Positions 30,561-41,317 of a stretch of DNA of 64,000 nucleotides are shown in pieces. The notes beneath the pieces were generated by a model that had not been told where the DNA came from, ran no database searches, and saw only the letters and a program-made list of their open reading frames with translations. Position 1 is the first letter of the stretch; every line of letters begins with the position of its first letter. Source of the DNA: Undaria pinnatifida (lineage: Eukaryota; Sar; Phaeophyceae; Laminariales; Alariaceae); NCBI GenBank assembly GCA_012845835.1, contig JABAKD010000030.1:14835210-14899209 (forward strand). Direction: 5' to 3'. A program made the translations under genes and the position numbers.

Positions 30561-31817
30561 ACACCGGTATGTACGCGTGTACCTGTCACCCACACTCGTA
30601 TTTACTTTCTTGATTGATTGTCCTTTCCCTCTTCGCGTTTTTTCTCACCTATTTTTCTTTTGAAAATTACATCGGATAACGTGACACCCGGATAACACAT
30701 ATCTACGTCATGAGGCCTAATGCAGGCGCTTGGCCACGTCCTAACATAGCGTTAGCACGGGAGGAATAATCACGGTAACGCGGTAAAGTAGTGTAAACTG
30801 GAAACCCACGAACGTGCACACGCCTTAACGCTATGTCTCTGCAGGATATCGTCTACATCTGGTACAGTAACATTATGCCACGCGGTTATCCGTCCTTGTA
30901 CTAACACCGTAACACAATGGTACTCACAGGCTTTTACCTCAGAGACGTACGTTGTCACTTTAACATGCCCAGATCGACATCCGCAGATTTACTGACAAAA
31001 TTATGTTACTGTCTACGCAGCGTTAGACGTAACACGCTAACATTGTGCTACCCCTACTAATAGTGGAGTGTAAGACATAACGCCTTAACATAACGTTAAT
31101 GTGTTGGCCAGCACAACTAACACCTAACATTGTGTTACGTATAACACACTAACACACCAATAACATAATGGCCCGCATTCGGACCCCCCGTCTACTGCCT
31201 TAGGGTCGGAAAACGCAACATTCAACGTACGTTAGCAACGTAACAGTCTTAGCCAGCTGGCACGTAACATTATGTTAGGATGTTAGTCTAAACGTCTAAA
31301 CGTCGACGTCCGCCTAACATTATGTTACGATGTTACTGTCACTAAAGGTCTGATTTTAACGTTTGGTTACTGCTTTACCATAACAACCAATCCCGTCTTC
31401 ACATTGCGTCTTAACATTGCGTCAATGTGTTACCGTTAGGGGCGAAGTCGTTCCAACATTATGTTGCGACGTTACCCTTTGGTCTTCCCGGAATCTAACA
31501 TGTGTTACCTGTGTTAGCGGTAACACGGCGTCGTGGAGCAACAAAATGTAGCCGTGTTGACCTATTTCGCCGAGAACCCGATGCGTGGAGTGACATAATG
31601 TAGCTGTGTTATCCTATTTTGTCAAGATCGCGACCGCCATGTAGTACCAGCACATATGTGCCGAAAACAGCAGTAGTACTGTAGAAGTACAAGACACAAG
31701 ACATTCATCAGGCACATCTGTCTGCTGAGCAAGCAACACGTATCATAGGCGTACTCGTGGTGGTGCTGCTGTGTCCAGCTACTCACTGGCACACATCTCG
31801 GGATCCACCACGAGCCG

Positions 31818-32048
31818 ATGGGGCCGGACAGTGGTGGTGGCGACTACGAGAGCCTTGCCACCCTCCTCGCAGTCGCGATTGCAGCATTCGCCAAACACAA
31901 ACACACTCTACTCGAACTTGTCGAGGACGAGGACAGCCGCCGTCTGCGACATGTCGTTGTTAATGCACGAGATCGACGGGAGCGAGGGGGAAGACAACCC
32001 TCGTCGCGTGAAGCGCACACAGCGCGGTTTCCCTCGCCCCACCTATAA
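31818..32048 (+). CDS. Unassigned short reading frame inside the GTTA element
   Basis: A 76-codon ATG frame begins MGPDSGGGDYESLATLLAVA and contains the helical, charged AKHKHTLLELVEDEDSRRLR. It is the only stretch within the GTTA element with protein-like composition. It could be the N-terminal exon of a lost transposase gene or of a captured host gene. I recognise no domain and no catalytic residues, and downstream exons were not found. Confidence 0.22.
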   Translation: MGPDSGGGDYESLATLLAVAIAAFAKHKHTLLELVEDEDSRRLRHVVVNARDRRERGGRQPSSREAHTARFPSPHL

Positions 32049-32469
32049 AGCTTCATCTGCGTGTGCGCTGAGATGCTCTGGTGCAATTAACTCGTGCGAG
32101 TATTACGTAGTCGAGCGATCGCTGTTGTTGATTATTTTTTGCGAGAACTTTGTTAAAAAAGCAATCTGTGTTATATTCGGGTTTCATCATGAGGGTTGTC
32201 GATTCAATTCTGCCCGTCTGATTCTGCGACCCGAAAATCCATCTCATCTTCGGATAATGATGCGCTACTTCGAAGTATAATAAGAAATGACCTTAACGTG
32301 CGTATTTCAACTACGTTTGGATAGGAGCTAACACGTTGACATAAAAAATAGCTTTTAACTGGTCATATACGTTTTCCATTTAATGTGTGTTATGGTACCA
32401 AGCACCCCAACACAACGTCACTCGATACGAACTGCTGCTGGTACGGGAACATGATGTTAACGTTATACT

Positions 32470-33020
32470 TCGAAGTATTGCCCATGTACGTTATACCTCT
32501 AATGTGTGTTACGACAACAAACTAGGAATTATTTTCACACGTTAACATAGTGTTATGCAAGCGTTTAGTTCGGCATGTGCGTTATCCGTCTAAAGCGTGC
32601 TATGGTAGCAGGCAAGAATTCCGCTGGCACCGTAACATAACGATACTCGCTACGGATTGCTGTCGCTTTCACGGTAAAAAAATGTTGACGTTTAATTGGC
32701 CATGTACGTTATCACTTTAACGTGTGTTGCGATAGCCACTAGGACTTCCGCTAACACACAAACATGGTTTCAAGCAATCGCTTAATTGGGCATATACCTT
32801 ATCCGTCTAAAGTGTGATGCGGTAGCAAGCGAGAATTCCGATGACACCCTAGCGTAACGTTACTCGCTACAGACGGCTGTCGCTAACACGGTAATGTAAT
32901 GTTAATGTTTAATTGACTGCCGTCGCTAACACATTAACGTAATGTTAACGTTTAATTGACTATGTAGGTTGTCCCTTCAACGCGTGTTACGATAACCACT
33001 AGGAATTCCGCTGACACCGC
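32470..33020 (+). repeat. Degenerate ~120-bp tandem units inside the GTTA element
   Basis: Five or so units share CATGTACGTTATC, a TAACGTGTGTTACGATA-like word, GCAAG or CTAGG before AATTCCGCTGACACC, and CGTAACATAACG. They alternate between two subtypes. Confidence 0.6.
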
Positions 33021-33604
33021 CTCATGACGAGATGGCACAGGGGCGAGGCGGAGAAAAGCTGGCAACGCCTTACAGCAGAGAACGCCAAGAGCGGCAACCA
33101 AGGGAACCCGGGGGGGCGGGGGGGGCGGGGAGCAGCCGTACTGATACAGCTGTAGATGAATGCAGAAACGAAGTGGCAGATCGTGTGGCAAGGTACCGGT
33201 TCGACTAATTAAAAGGAGCGTGTGCTACTATAGCCCTGAACCCGTTACAGCGAGTGGTGGTTCCTGCTTTGTTTGTTTTCGTTGAGCTCAATGGAGGGAG
33301 CGCGAAAGCGAGAGTAATGACTTGCTTTCGTCCTTTTTTTCTGTTTTTTTCTTCTTTTTGTTTGCTCCCTTATTTCCCTCCCCACCGGCCTTATGCCGGT
33401 ATCTTCTTCCTCTTCTTCGTGTTGTTTTCTTGTCCGTAAAACAGCAGTTATCTTCTTCGTGTTGTCAAAAATCCACTTCTTATATTTCCAACGCACACTG
33501 TCGGAGAGACTTCCAACGCACACTGTCTGGACCCTTCCAATGCACACTGACGAGGGCCCGGGGGGGGGGGGGGTCGAGGGGGGGGGCGTCGCCCACCCCC
33601 GACA

Positions 33605-34045
33605 CTGCTATTTGCATGCAAGCACTGTTCGGCTGCCGTGCCAACCTAACACTACACTGCTGCTGTTGAGGGGTTGGTCTCCTTTTCTCGACTATACCCC
33701 ACATAACTCTGCCTTCCTTCCTATTGCAATACTGCCGTACGCGGCTTTGAGGTTGCGCTGCTACTTGCATCCAAGCACTACACTGCTATTTGCATGCAAG
33801 CACTGTTCCGCCGCCGTGCCAACCTAACACTACACTGCTGCTGTTGAGGGCTTGTAGGTCTCCTTCTCTCGACTACACCCCACAGAATTCTGCCTTCCTT
33901 CCTATTGCAATACTGCTGTACGTGGCTTTGAGGTTGCGCTGCTATTGGCATCCAAGCACTGTTCGGCTGCCGTGCCAACGGAACACTACACTGCTGCTGT
34001 TGAGGGGTTGTAGGTCTCCTTCTCTCGACTACACCTCGCTTTTGT
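33605..34045 (+). repeat. Tandem repeat, two and a half units of about 155-177 bp
   Basis: Units starting near 33608, 33785 and 33941 share GCATGCAAGCACTGTTC, CACTACACTGCTGCTGTTGA, TCTCGACTA and CTTCCTATTGCAATACTG. The translated frames on both strands are periodic and look non-coding. Confidence 0.8.
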
Positions 34046-34414
34046 CGCTGCTCCTCTCTTGAGACTGCTGGGGATGTTTGCAATGATCTAGTCGCCCTAG
34101 GTTTATGGTGGTCTTCGGGGGCGCAATACGTGCACATATCTCAATTATTTGTGACCTGGGTTACGGAAAGACATCCCCTCCTAAAAAACGCCGCCTCCTC
34201 GAAAGAAACCCGAAATTTTAAACGGGCACGAAAGAAACAAAGGCTCCTCATAGGGCCTGACCCACTATGCGTTTTTTTGTCTGTCCAACAGGTATCTGTT
34301 CCTCTTCAGCACGTATGGCGTTCCTCTGGCAATTGCAGCCTTTCCTTTCCTTTCCTTTCCGATCTTCTTGCATCACATTCTTCAGCACATCTGTCGTTTG
34401 TTTTCCTTTGTCCC

Positions 34415-34446
34415 CCCCCCCCCCCCCCCCCTTTTTTTCTCTTTTT
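34415..34446 (+). repeat. C/T homopolymer runs
   Basis: About 20 consecutive C are followed by T-rich sequence. There is no gene here. Confidence 0.8.
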
Positions 34447-34810
34447 TTTATGGTCTGGCTTGTTTTGCTGTGTTCTCGTACCCTCTACGCTAGCACTTCA
34501 CTAGCTTCACCTTGATGAATTGCGACCGTTTGGTTTACTCTGTTTCAAAGTCTGTGACCACATAATTGGCATCTCTCTAGGATGAATTAGCACGGACTCT
34601 GGGTGTACCGATGTCGTTGGGTAGAAAGAACGGTTTAATGTGAAGATACCATAACTATCATAGTGTTAATCCCTATGGGCTGTCTACCCTAACACCGTAA
34701 CACATATACTGCGGTTAATACGGGATCAAGGTAACACTCTATTAATAACATAATGTTATCCGATCGTTCGTCAAGAGCATAACACACTAGACTATTAATA
34801 ACACTATTAA

Positions 34811-35172
34811 TGAGGGATTGGGGTATCCCAGGTTCGACTCGCAACTTGCAACCACTTCTCTTCTTGTTCTTCGTAGCGTGAAGGACACGCCAGGTTGGAG
34901 AAAGGTTCGACGGCGAACCAAGCGACGGTAACGATAGAAGTGCCTTGAGGCAACGAAAGGTGCTTCGCAGGCAAAACAGAGAGTCGACAGAGATTACTTG
35001 TCAGCGGGAGACGTAATTACCCGCCTCTCTGTCATCAGAATCTACGGAGACTCCACGACCACTTTTAGTACAACAAGACACGATATTGAATACCTCTGGA
35101 ACGGCTACCGTTCATACAAATCTTCACGAGAAGATCTGTCAACGTAACGGTAGAAAGTGTACCTGTGACCCA
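34811..35172 (-). repeat. 3' LTR of the chromovirus-type element
   Basis: It reads the same as the copy at 43063-43424. It begins TGAGGGATTGG and ends GTGACCCA on the plus strand. Confidence 0.95.
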
Positions 35173-36685
35173 TATCGCCCCCCAATGTTTGAACGCTACA
35201 TACTGGAGAACCCAGCACAGCTTTCGAACATTTAAAGAGGAGACAGGTTCTCAGGTTCTCTAATAAATCAGAGTATTGTGTTGTACTGTGGTAGTCACTG
35301 TGTGTATTGCACTTGTTCATTTTCTAATCATGTCATCCCCTGCGCAGTTAGAACCACGGGCTTGTATGAGCATAATCGAATTTTACTAAAGATGTCAGTC
35401 CCACACTATGAACTACCAGTGGTATGTACCTTCATTCTTCACCAGAACGGTTATCCGGTCCCGAAATGACGTACTCGACGATAAAAATCAACCTTTTATA
35501 ACGGACGGTAGTACCTTTGGCAATAATCAGGACATTCCTCAACATAAACGATGTGTGTATGAGACGGTTGCCTGCAGGGCTTGATACACACTTAATGATG
35601 AGTTTACAAATGTGCTGAACAACGATTTGCCAGAAAACAATGCATGCAGAGTATGAAACACGGTAACGATTGATCGATCAAGACGATAAAAGTCTGCATG
35701 ACTTGACGATAGTGTGGATGTAACGATGACGGCGCAGTATGACGGACTGCGGGTGCATGGTTAACGATAAGGTGGCATGTCTCAAGTATCGAAAAAGGCA
35801 TAATCGATAGGACGGCAAGATCATGACCACGGGTCAGCGAACGATGGTGGCTGACAAACGTAATCAGTACACAGATAATTCTGCATAATGACGAGACTTC
35901 CTGCCAGTCAATTAACGGTTGACTGTGTGCAGGTCGCACGGTAACACGGGATACGACCGGGGAATATTCCATATGTGGATTCTGTTACTTAGGAGTATAC
36001 AGCTCACGCGCTCAACTGTAACTCTGTAGTCAATCCAACACACGATTCTGACACTGGAGAATGCATTACGAATGCACCCAGGAGCCTCCAATATCTCATA
36101 CAGAAAAAAAAAAAAACGATGTTCATTAATTGATTAACCTCACTGCGCCCAATGTATACTTCAAGTATATGCACACTGTACACAGCTACAATTTCTCAAC
36201 TAACCCAACAATGACGCCCGAGTGTATACTGCTCGTATATGCACACCCTTGCGTAACTACTGGTTGAACGCCCCCCACACTAACACTTACTACCCCAATG
36301 TGCAGTAGTGTCTCTGAACCGTGTACGTCTCTAAATCTATAGCACTTTATTCACGAGAAAAAGGCTATCTTTTCGCGTGAGGTACTTCCACACGAAGAAA
36401 CAAACGAAAACAAACATCCACTATTGGTATAAAACCAGGACCTCAGCTGTTGGGCAGCAGCAATCGAGTATCCAACCATGACTCAATACGTGGGCACTAC
36501 TCCACAAAATACGCCCAAGCAACCACCGAAAAACAAAAAGGACTCATGAGTGTTGCGGCTCATGTGTCAACGACGCACTATTGACGAACGAAACCCGGCC
36601 GGGAAAACAAAAATAGTGGGGGTGGTGCAACGATACTGATGACTAAGGACTCCCAGAAGGACGGAGGGTGGTACTGGGGCTTGTA
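35173..36685 (-). other. Internal 3' non-coding region and polypurine tract
   Basis: The polypurine tract next to the 3' LTR is TTGGGGGGCGA on the minus strand (about 35175-35186). The remaining 1.5 kb has no supported coding frame. Two similar segments near 36150-36250 (GTATAC...GTATATGCACAC) form a short direct repeat. Confidence 0.55.
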
Positions 36686-39600
36686 TCAGGACGACTGAGC
36701 AACGACGTCTCGTTTACTCTTTGTACTTTTGGGAGGATCAAAAGCGTGTGGATCTTCAGCTAGAATCCTTGAACGATACGCTCTGATCATCTCATGGCAT
36801 TGAGGCACAACGTTGACGTGTCTCCAAATGCCTAAATTGGACGGCTTATCTTTGACGAGAAAATGATACTGAAAATTCGTCAGTGAGGCTTTACCAGGCC
36901 CACGCTTGTGACCTTCGATAGCTTCAATAGTATACGGGCCGATGTGCACGGTAAGCACAGAGCCGTCTAGATCAGGTACCGGTAACGTAGTTCCTAGGAA
37001 CAAATCATCGAGTGCGGTAAAATCCGGTACGGAACTAGACGCGTCATTATGGTATGCCTTAATACGACCTAAATGAACAGATGTTTCCGCAAGTTCACCA
37101 TCTCTCGCAACACGGTAAATTACTGGTGATAACTGTGAACGCACAGTATAGGGACCACGCCAGGGACTAATTAGTTTGGGGTTAGGTCCATCAGCAACGG
37201 TATAGGGACGGTGTACTAACACTTGGTCTCCGGGCTGATATTGCGGAATCGACAATTTCTCATTAGATTCGGACTGCTTGTCGGCACGCTCCTGTAAATT
37301 GCGACGGGCAATTTCGTACGCGAGTTGCAGATTTTCAACGGTGCGACGGGAATAATCCTGTCGGGTTCCAGAACCAGACGTACACGGGACGCCGAGAATA
37401 ATGTCAACGGGTAACGAAGCTCTACGGCCGAACATTAAAAAATGAGGGGTTTCCTCGAGCGTCTTGTTGTAGGCGGTATTATGGGCAAGCTGAATAAACG
37501 GTAACAATTCTGCCCAATTGTCGTATTTGACGTTTACGTACATCGCCAACATATTATGCATTGTACTATGCACACGCTCTAACACTGAATTGCCTTGTGG
37601 ACGATACGCTGACGTGCGCGTCTTTTTGAACCCAAATACGGATTGCAATTCTTTAACAAGCTCGTTTTCGAACTCACACCCGAGGTCACTGTGTAAGGTT
37701 TCAGGAGCTGAGAAAACGGAGAAAACACGTTCTACAAGAACGCGAGCGATTGTGGCAGCTGTCTTGTCACTAATCGCAACTAAAACGAGAAAACGAGTCA
37801 AGTGGTCTATCACGGACATTACATACTTCGAGTTATTCGACGACGATTTGTACTCTACTAAATCGATAGCCACACATTGAAACGGACGGGAAACAGGACG
37901 ATGACCAACAGGTAATTTCGGAGGACGGTGTGACGTCTTACGGTGTTGGCATGATGAACAGCATTTAATGTGCTTTGCTACGTCTTTCGACATAGTAGGC
38001 CACCAATAACGATCTCGGATTTTATCGAACGTAGCTTTAAAAGCTAGATGACCTCCAGACGCCGGTAGGTCATGACACGAGTGGACGATTAATTTCCGTA
38101 AAGCGGTGGGCACGACGAGTTGGTCACGGAACGAACTGCGTTTGCGCAGATAACCCGGCAAATACGACCGGAATAATATTTCTTCGTTCAGAAAATAATG
38201 ACTCATGCTGTTTTTGGTTTCACCATCTGGGACGGGTACGGTAACAGGTGCTTTTACGTATTCGATATACGGACCGAACTCAGCACGTTGTTCTTCCAGT
38301 AATTTTTCTGGGTCAAGCAACGGAAACAGAGACACTGCACTAGCAAACAATTCGCTATCATTCTGTACAAGGTCTACGTCTTCGAGGTTTTGTGAAGATA
38401 CTTGGAAGTCGCGAGGCCCAGGTGCACGATACGGTCTATCGCTCGGAACGTTTCGACAGATAGACGCAAGGGCTGGTTCTTGCGGTAACGGTTCTTCTTC
38501 CACTTCACCAAACAATCGAGACAGCGCGTCGGGTACTACATTTAATTTTCCCGCGACGTGTTTAACGGTGAAATCAAAGTTTTGCAACGCAATAGCCCAA
38601 CGAGTAAGCATATTGGACGTATCCTGCATGTAGTATAGGTGGGTCAATGCTTGATGATCAGTGATCACCGTAAAATGTTTCCCAAATAAATACGGTCTCC
38701 AGTGAGCGAGTGTAAGTACGACTCCACAACACTCTTTCATTGACGCGGAGTAATGGCGTTGCCCATGTTTGAATCGTTGACTAAAATACGCGATAATGTC
38801 AAGATCAGATTTCGAGTCGTCATTTTTCGACGGCTGAGCAAGAAAAGCGCCAACTCCTATCTCACTGGCATCTACATGCACAATAAATTCACGCTCATAA
38901 TCAGGGAATTTCAAGACTGGGGCTGACACCAGTAAACGTTTGATGTGAGCGAACGCGGTATCTTGCGTTTTCCCCCAGGCTTTCTTAAAGCGTGATCTAG
39001 TTGCAAACTCTTTACGGGTGAGATCAACGAGTGGTGCGGTTACTTCGGCGAAATTCGGCACAAAACGACGCACAAAATTCATCACCCCTAAAACGGAACG
39101 AAGATCTTTGATGCAGGTGGGAGTAGGTAGCTCTTGAATAGCTTTGATACGATCTTTCCCAACTGCAACCCCTTCAGCAGAAATAACATGGCCTAAATAT
39201 GCAACCGATTTAGGACCAAACGCTAGTTTAGACGGCTTCAGGGTGAGACCAGCTGCTTGCAACGCTGCAAACATGCTTTCTAACGATTTCAAATGATTCT
39301 CCCAGGTTGTGGACAAAACGCAGAGATCATCCATATAAATAAGCAACTCGGGAATATGGCCCAACGTTTTATGAGCCATTTCTGTGAAAAGCCACGGGGC
39401 ATTACAAACACCAAACGGCATACGTTTATAACAGTACTTGCCAGAATTAGTGACAAATGCTGTAGTCTCGACATGATCAGGGTGAACGGGAATCTGCCAA
39501 TAAGCGCTTTGGACGTCAGCGACACTGATAAATTTGGCGCCTCCGACCATGTCAATGTTATCCTCGAGATTAGCCATCGGCCAGGTCTTGCGGATAAGGT

Positions 39601-41173
39601 GTTTGTTGATTGTACTTCTATAATCAACACAGAAACGAGGTTGACCATCCTTGCGAGCCACGATGGTGACGGGAGATCCCCACGGGCTAGAGCGCTCCTC
39701 TATTATATCATCGTTGAGCATGTCCTGAACACACTTGTTGATAACGGCTTCAGTGCGCGGATTGGCTCTATACGGACGACGGCTCACAGGTTTGGTATGA
39801 GCGGGAAGGGGAAACGTTGCTTCGGCAGTATTGCACTTACCCAACTCCGCTCGTGATAACGATAAGACAGGACGGTATTTTGCACATAAATCCAGGATTG
39901 CTGACTGCTGTTCAACGGTGAAAGTAGAGTCTACAAATGCTCTGGATAGTGGCGCAATAATTTCAGCACGTGCTGCTGCAATTTCGGTCGGGGTATTAGG
40001 TGTTGCTGCTACAGCATGCACATGCAGCTGAGCAGGAGACACGACGGCAACACTCGACAATTTCCCAATCTCTAATCCTGCGTGGAGGGCAAGAGACTCG
40101 GACGATGGATTAGCTATTTGAACGGCAACTGATCCATCTGCTGCTAGCCACGTGGTGAGGGTGCGAGCTACGATAACTCGCTCAAATTCGACCGGACGAT
40201 TGTCGCAAGACATCTCATTTTCCGAGAGTATGCGCGGCTCAATAATAACTTCCGTATCTTGAAGTGGTTTGATGTCTGTAAAAGCAGTGATCACGGCACT
40301 GTGACGGGGGCGTAAATCAATACGATTGCACAATTTTACAGCGTGTACCTCAGCATCTTTGTGCACTGCGGCTACGGAGCGCAATACAGTGGATGAGGTC
40401 ACCTGGGCACGAGCATCAGGGGACCTATGGGTAGCGGGAATAGTGACAGTACTAGACGAGAAAGTCAAACGCTGATTTTTCCAATCGAGTATAGCCCCAA
40501 AACGAGACATGACATCATTATCAAGCAATATCTGGTCAGGCCCTAACGATGGGATAACGAGTGCATCAATACGACGTGTGATATCACCCAGGGTAAGAGA
40601 CAATTTGATAAATCCCAAGATCTCGAGCGACGAGCCATTCGCTGCACTCAGAGACATACACGATGGTGGGACGGTTTCAACCCGGGCTTTACACAAGGTT
40701 GGATGTTGCTTCAAAAATAACAGCGAAACACATGTAATGTCGCTTGCAGAATCAACAGTCAGGTCAGACACAGCAAGACCATTAACTATCCCGGGGATAC
40801 GTATCCGCCGAGAGGAAAAAGAGAGAGTAGCAGATGGTTTCTTTCGAGACAGCGAAGAGCTGAACCACGAATTATTTTTATTATTGGTATTGTCAGGGCA
40901 TCCGCTATTTACTGCTGTATTACAATCGACCGCACGGCGTTTCGATCTTGCACCTACTGGAACAGCAGTACTACTAGCGGTGTCCCTCTTCTGACCACGA
41001 CGAGGTTCAGAAGGAGAACTACTATCGGTAATCGTATTACTCCCATCAGACAAATTCTCAGCACTCACGGGGTGCTGTTCTGACAAACTACAATCCGATA
41101 CCCTCCTACAATCACGCGCAGCGGTCAATTTCACAGCAGACACGGGTTGCTGTGATGACGAGCTACGACTCAA
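36686..41173 (-). CDS. pol: pol polyprotein of the chromovirus-type element
   Basis: A long open frame of about 1495 codons. Domain order by residue: aspartic protease with TVDSASDITCVS near 138-150; reverse transcriptase about 470-650 with FCVDYRSTINK, FGVCNAPWLFTEMA and the YMDD box near 613-616; RNase H starting near 755 (EFIVHVDASEIGVGAFLA); integrase zinc finger about 1028-1078 (HSCHDLPASGGH ... CCSSCQHRK); DDE core from about 1097 (VAIDLVEY, then HSDLGCEFENE, then GNSVLERVH). Residues about 1412-1472 (YTIEAIEGHKRG ... IWRHVNVVPQCHEMIRAYRSR) match a chromodomain layout. As family knowledge, the chromodomain guides integration to modified histones; here that is inference. Confidence 0.93.
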   Translation of the reverse strand: MSRSSSSQQPVSAVKLTAARDCRRVSDCSLSEQHPVSAENLSDGSNTITDSSSPSEPRRGQKRDTASSTAVPVGARSKRRAVDCNTAVNSGCPDNTNNKNNSWFSSSLSRKKPSATLSFSSRRIRIPGIVNGLAVSDLTVDSASDITCVSLLFLKQHPTLCKARVETVPPSCMSLSAANGSSLEILGFIKLSLTLGDITRRIDALVIPSLGPDQILLDNDVMSRFGAILDWKNQRLTFSSSTVTIPATHRSPDARAQVTSSTVLRSVAAVHKDAEVHAVKLCNRIDLRPRHSAVITAFTDIKPLQDTEVIIEPRILSENEMSCDNRPVEFERVIVARTLTTWLAADGSVAVQIANPSSESLALHAGLEIGKLSSVAVVSPAQLHVHAVAATPNTPTEIAAARAEIIAPLSRAFVDSTFTVEQQSAILDLCAKYRPVLSLSRAELGKCNTAEATFPLPAHTKPVSRRPYRANPRTEAVINKCVQDMLNDDIIEERSSPWGSPVTIVARKDGQPRFCVDYRSTINKHLIRKTWPMANLEDNIDMVGGAKFISVADVQSAYWQIPVHPDHVETTAFVTNSGKYCYKRMPFGVCNAPWLFTEMAHKTLGHIPELLIYMDDLCVLSTTWENHLKSLESMFAALQAAGLTLKPSKLAFGPKSVAYLGHVISAEGVAVGKDRIKAIQELPTPTCIKDLRSVLGVMNFVRRFVPNFAEVTAPLVDLTRKEFATRSRFKKAWGKTQDTAFAHIKRLLVSAPVLKFPDYEREFIVHVDASEIGVGAFLAQPSKNDDSKSDLDIIAYFSQRFKHGQRHYSASMKECCGVVLTLAHWRPYLFGKHFTVITDHQALTHLYYMQDTSNMLTRWAIALQNFDFTVKHVAGKLNVVPDALSRLFGEVEEEPLPQEPALASICRNVPSDRPYRAPGPRDFQVSSQNLEDVDLVQNDSELFASAVSLFPLLDPEKLLEEQRAEFGPYIEYVKAPVTVPVPDGETKNSMSHYFLNEEILFRSYLPGYLRKRSSFRDQLVVPTALRKLIVHSCHDLPASGGHLAFKATFDKIRDRYWWPTMSKDVAKHIKCCSSCQHRKTSHRPPKLPVGHRPVSRPFQCVAIDLVEYKSSSNNSKYVMSVIDHLTRFLVLVAISDKTAATIARVLVERVFSVFSAPETLHSDLGCEFENELVKELQSVFGFKKTRTSAYRPQGNSVLERVHSTMHNMLAMYVNVKYDNWAELLPFIQLAHNTAYNKTLEETPHFLMFGRRASLPVDIILGVPCTSGSGTRQDYSRRTVENLQLAYEIARRNLQERADKQSESNEKLSIPQYQPGDQVLVHRPYTVADGPNPKLISPWRGPYTVRSQLSPVIYRVARDGELAETSVHLGRIKAYHNDASSSVPDFTALDDLFLGTTLPVPDLDGSVLTVHIGPYTIEAIEGHKRGPGKASLTNFQYHFLVKDKPSNLGIWRHVNVVPQCHEMIRAYRSRILAEDPHAFDPPKSTKSKRDVVAQSS

Positions 41174-41317
41174 AAATCCACTACTGACGGCACTCTTTGT
41201 TTGGTATGCAAGCGACGCTAGAAACGTTTTGTGTTTCTTGGCGTCCTTCCTACTGCAATCAACGGTAACAGCAGGCTTACACCTCCCAAGTGCTACGGAC
41301 GAAACACCTGGGCACCC

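Larger units (their letters stand above)
26301..30671. other. Proposed giant intron, left part: repeats, no firm gene
   Basis: A minus-strand frame at 26748-27003 (with SRETLKQKLNAAFGEINDSV) reads like protein but has no clear splice borders or start. The rest is dispersed and tandem repeats, listed separately, and AT-rich sequence. Confidence 0.4.

Noticed and set aside
39293-39856. Plus-strand frames inside the chromovirus
   Set aside because: They are antisense to the reverse-transcriptase region with no motif of their own.
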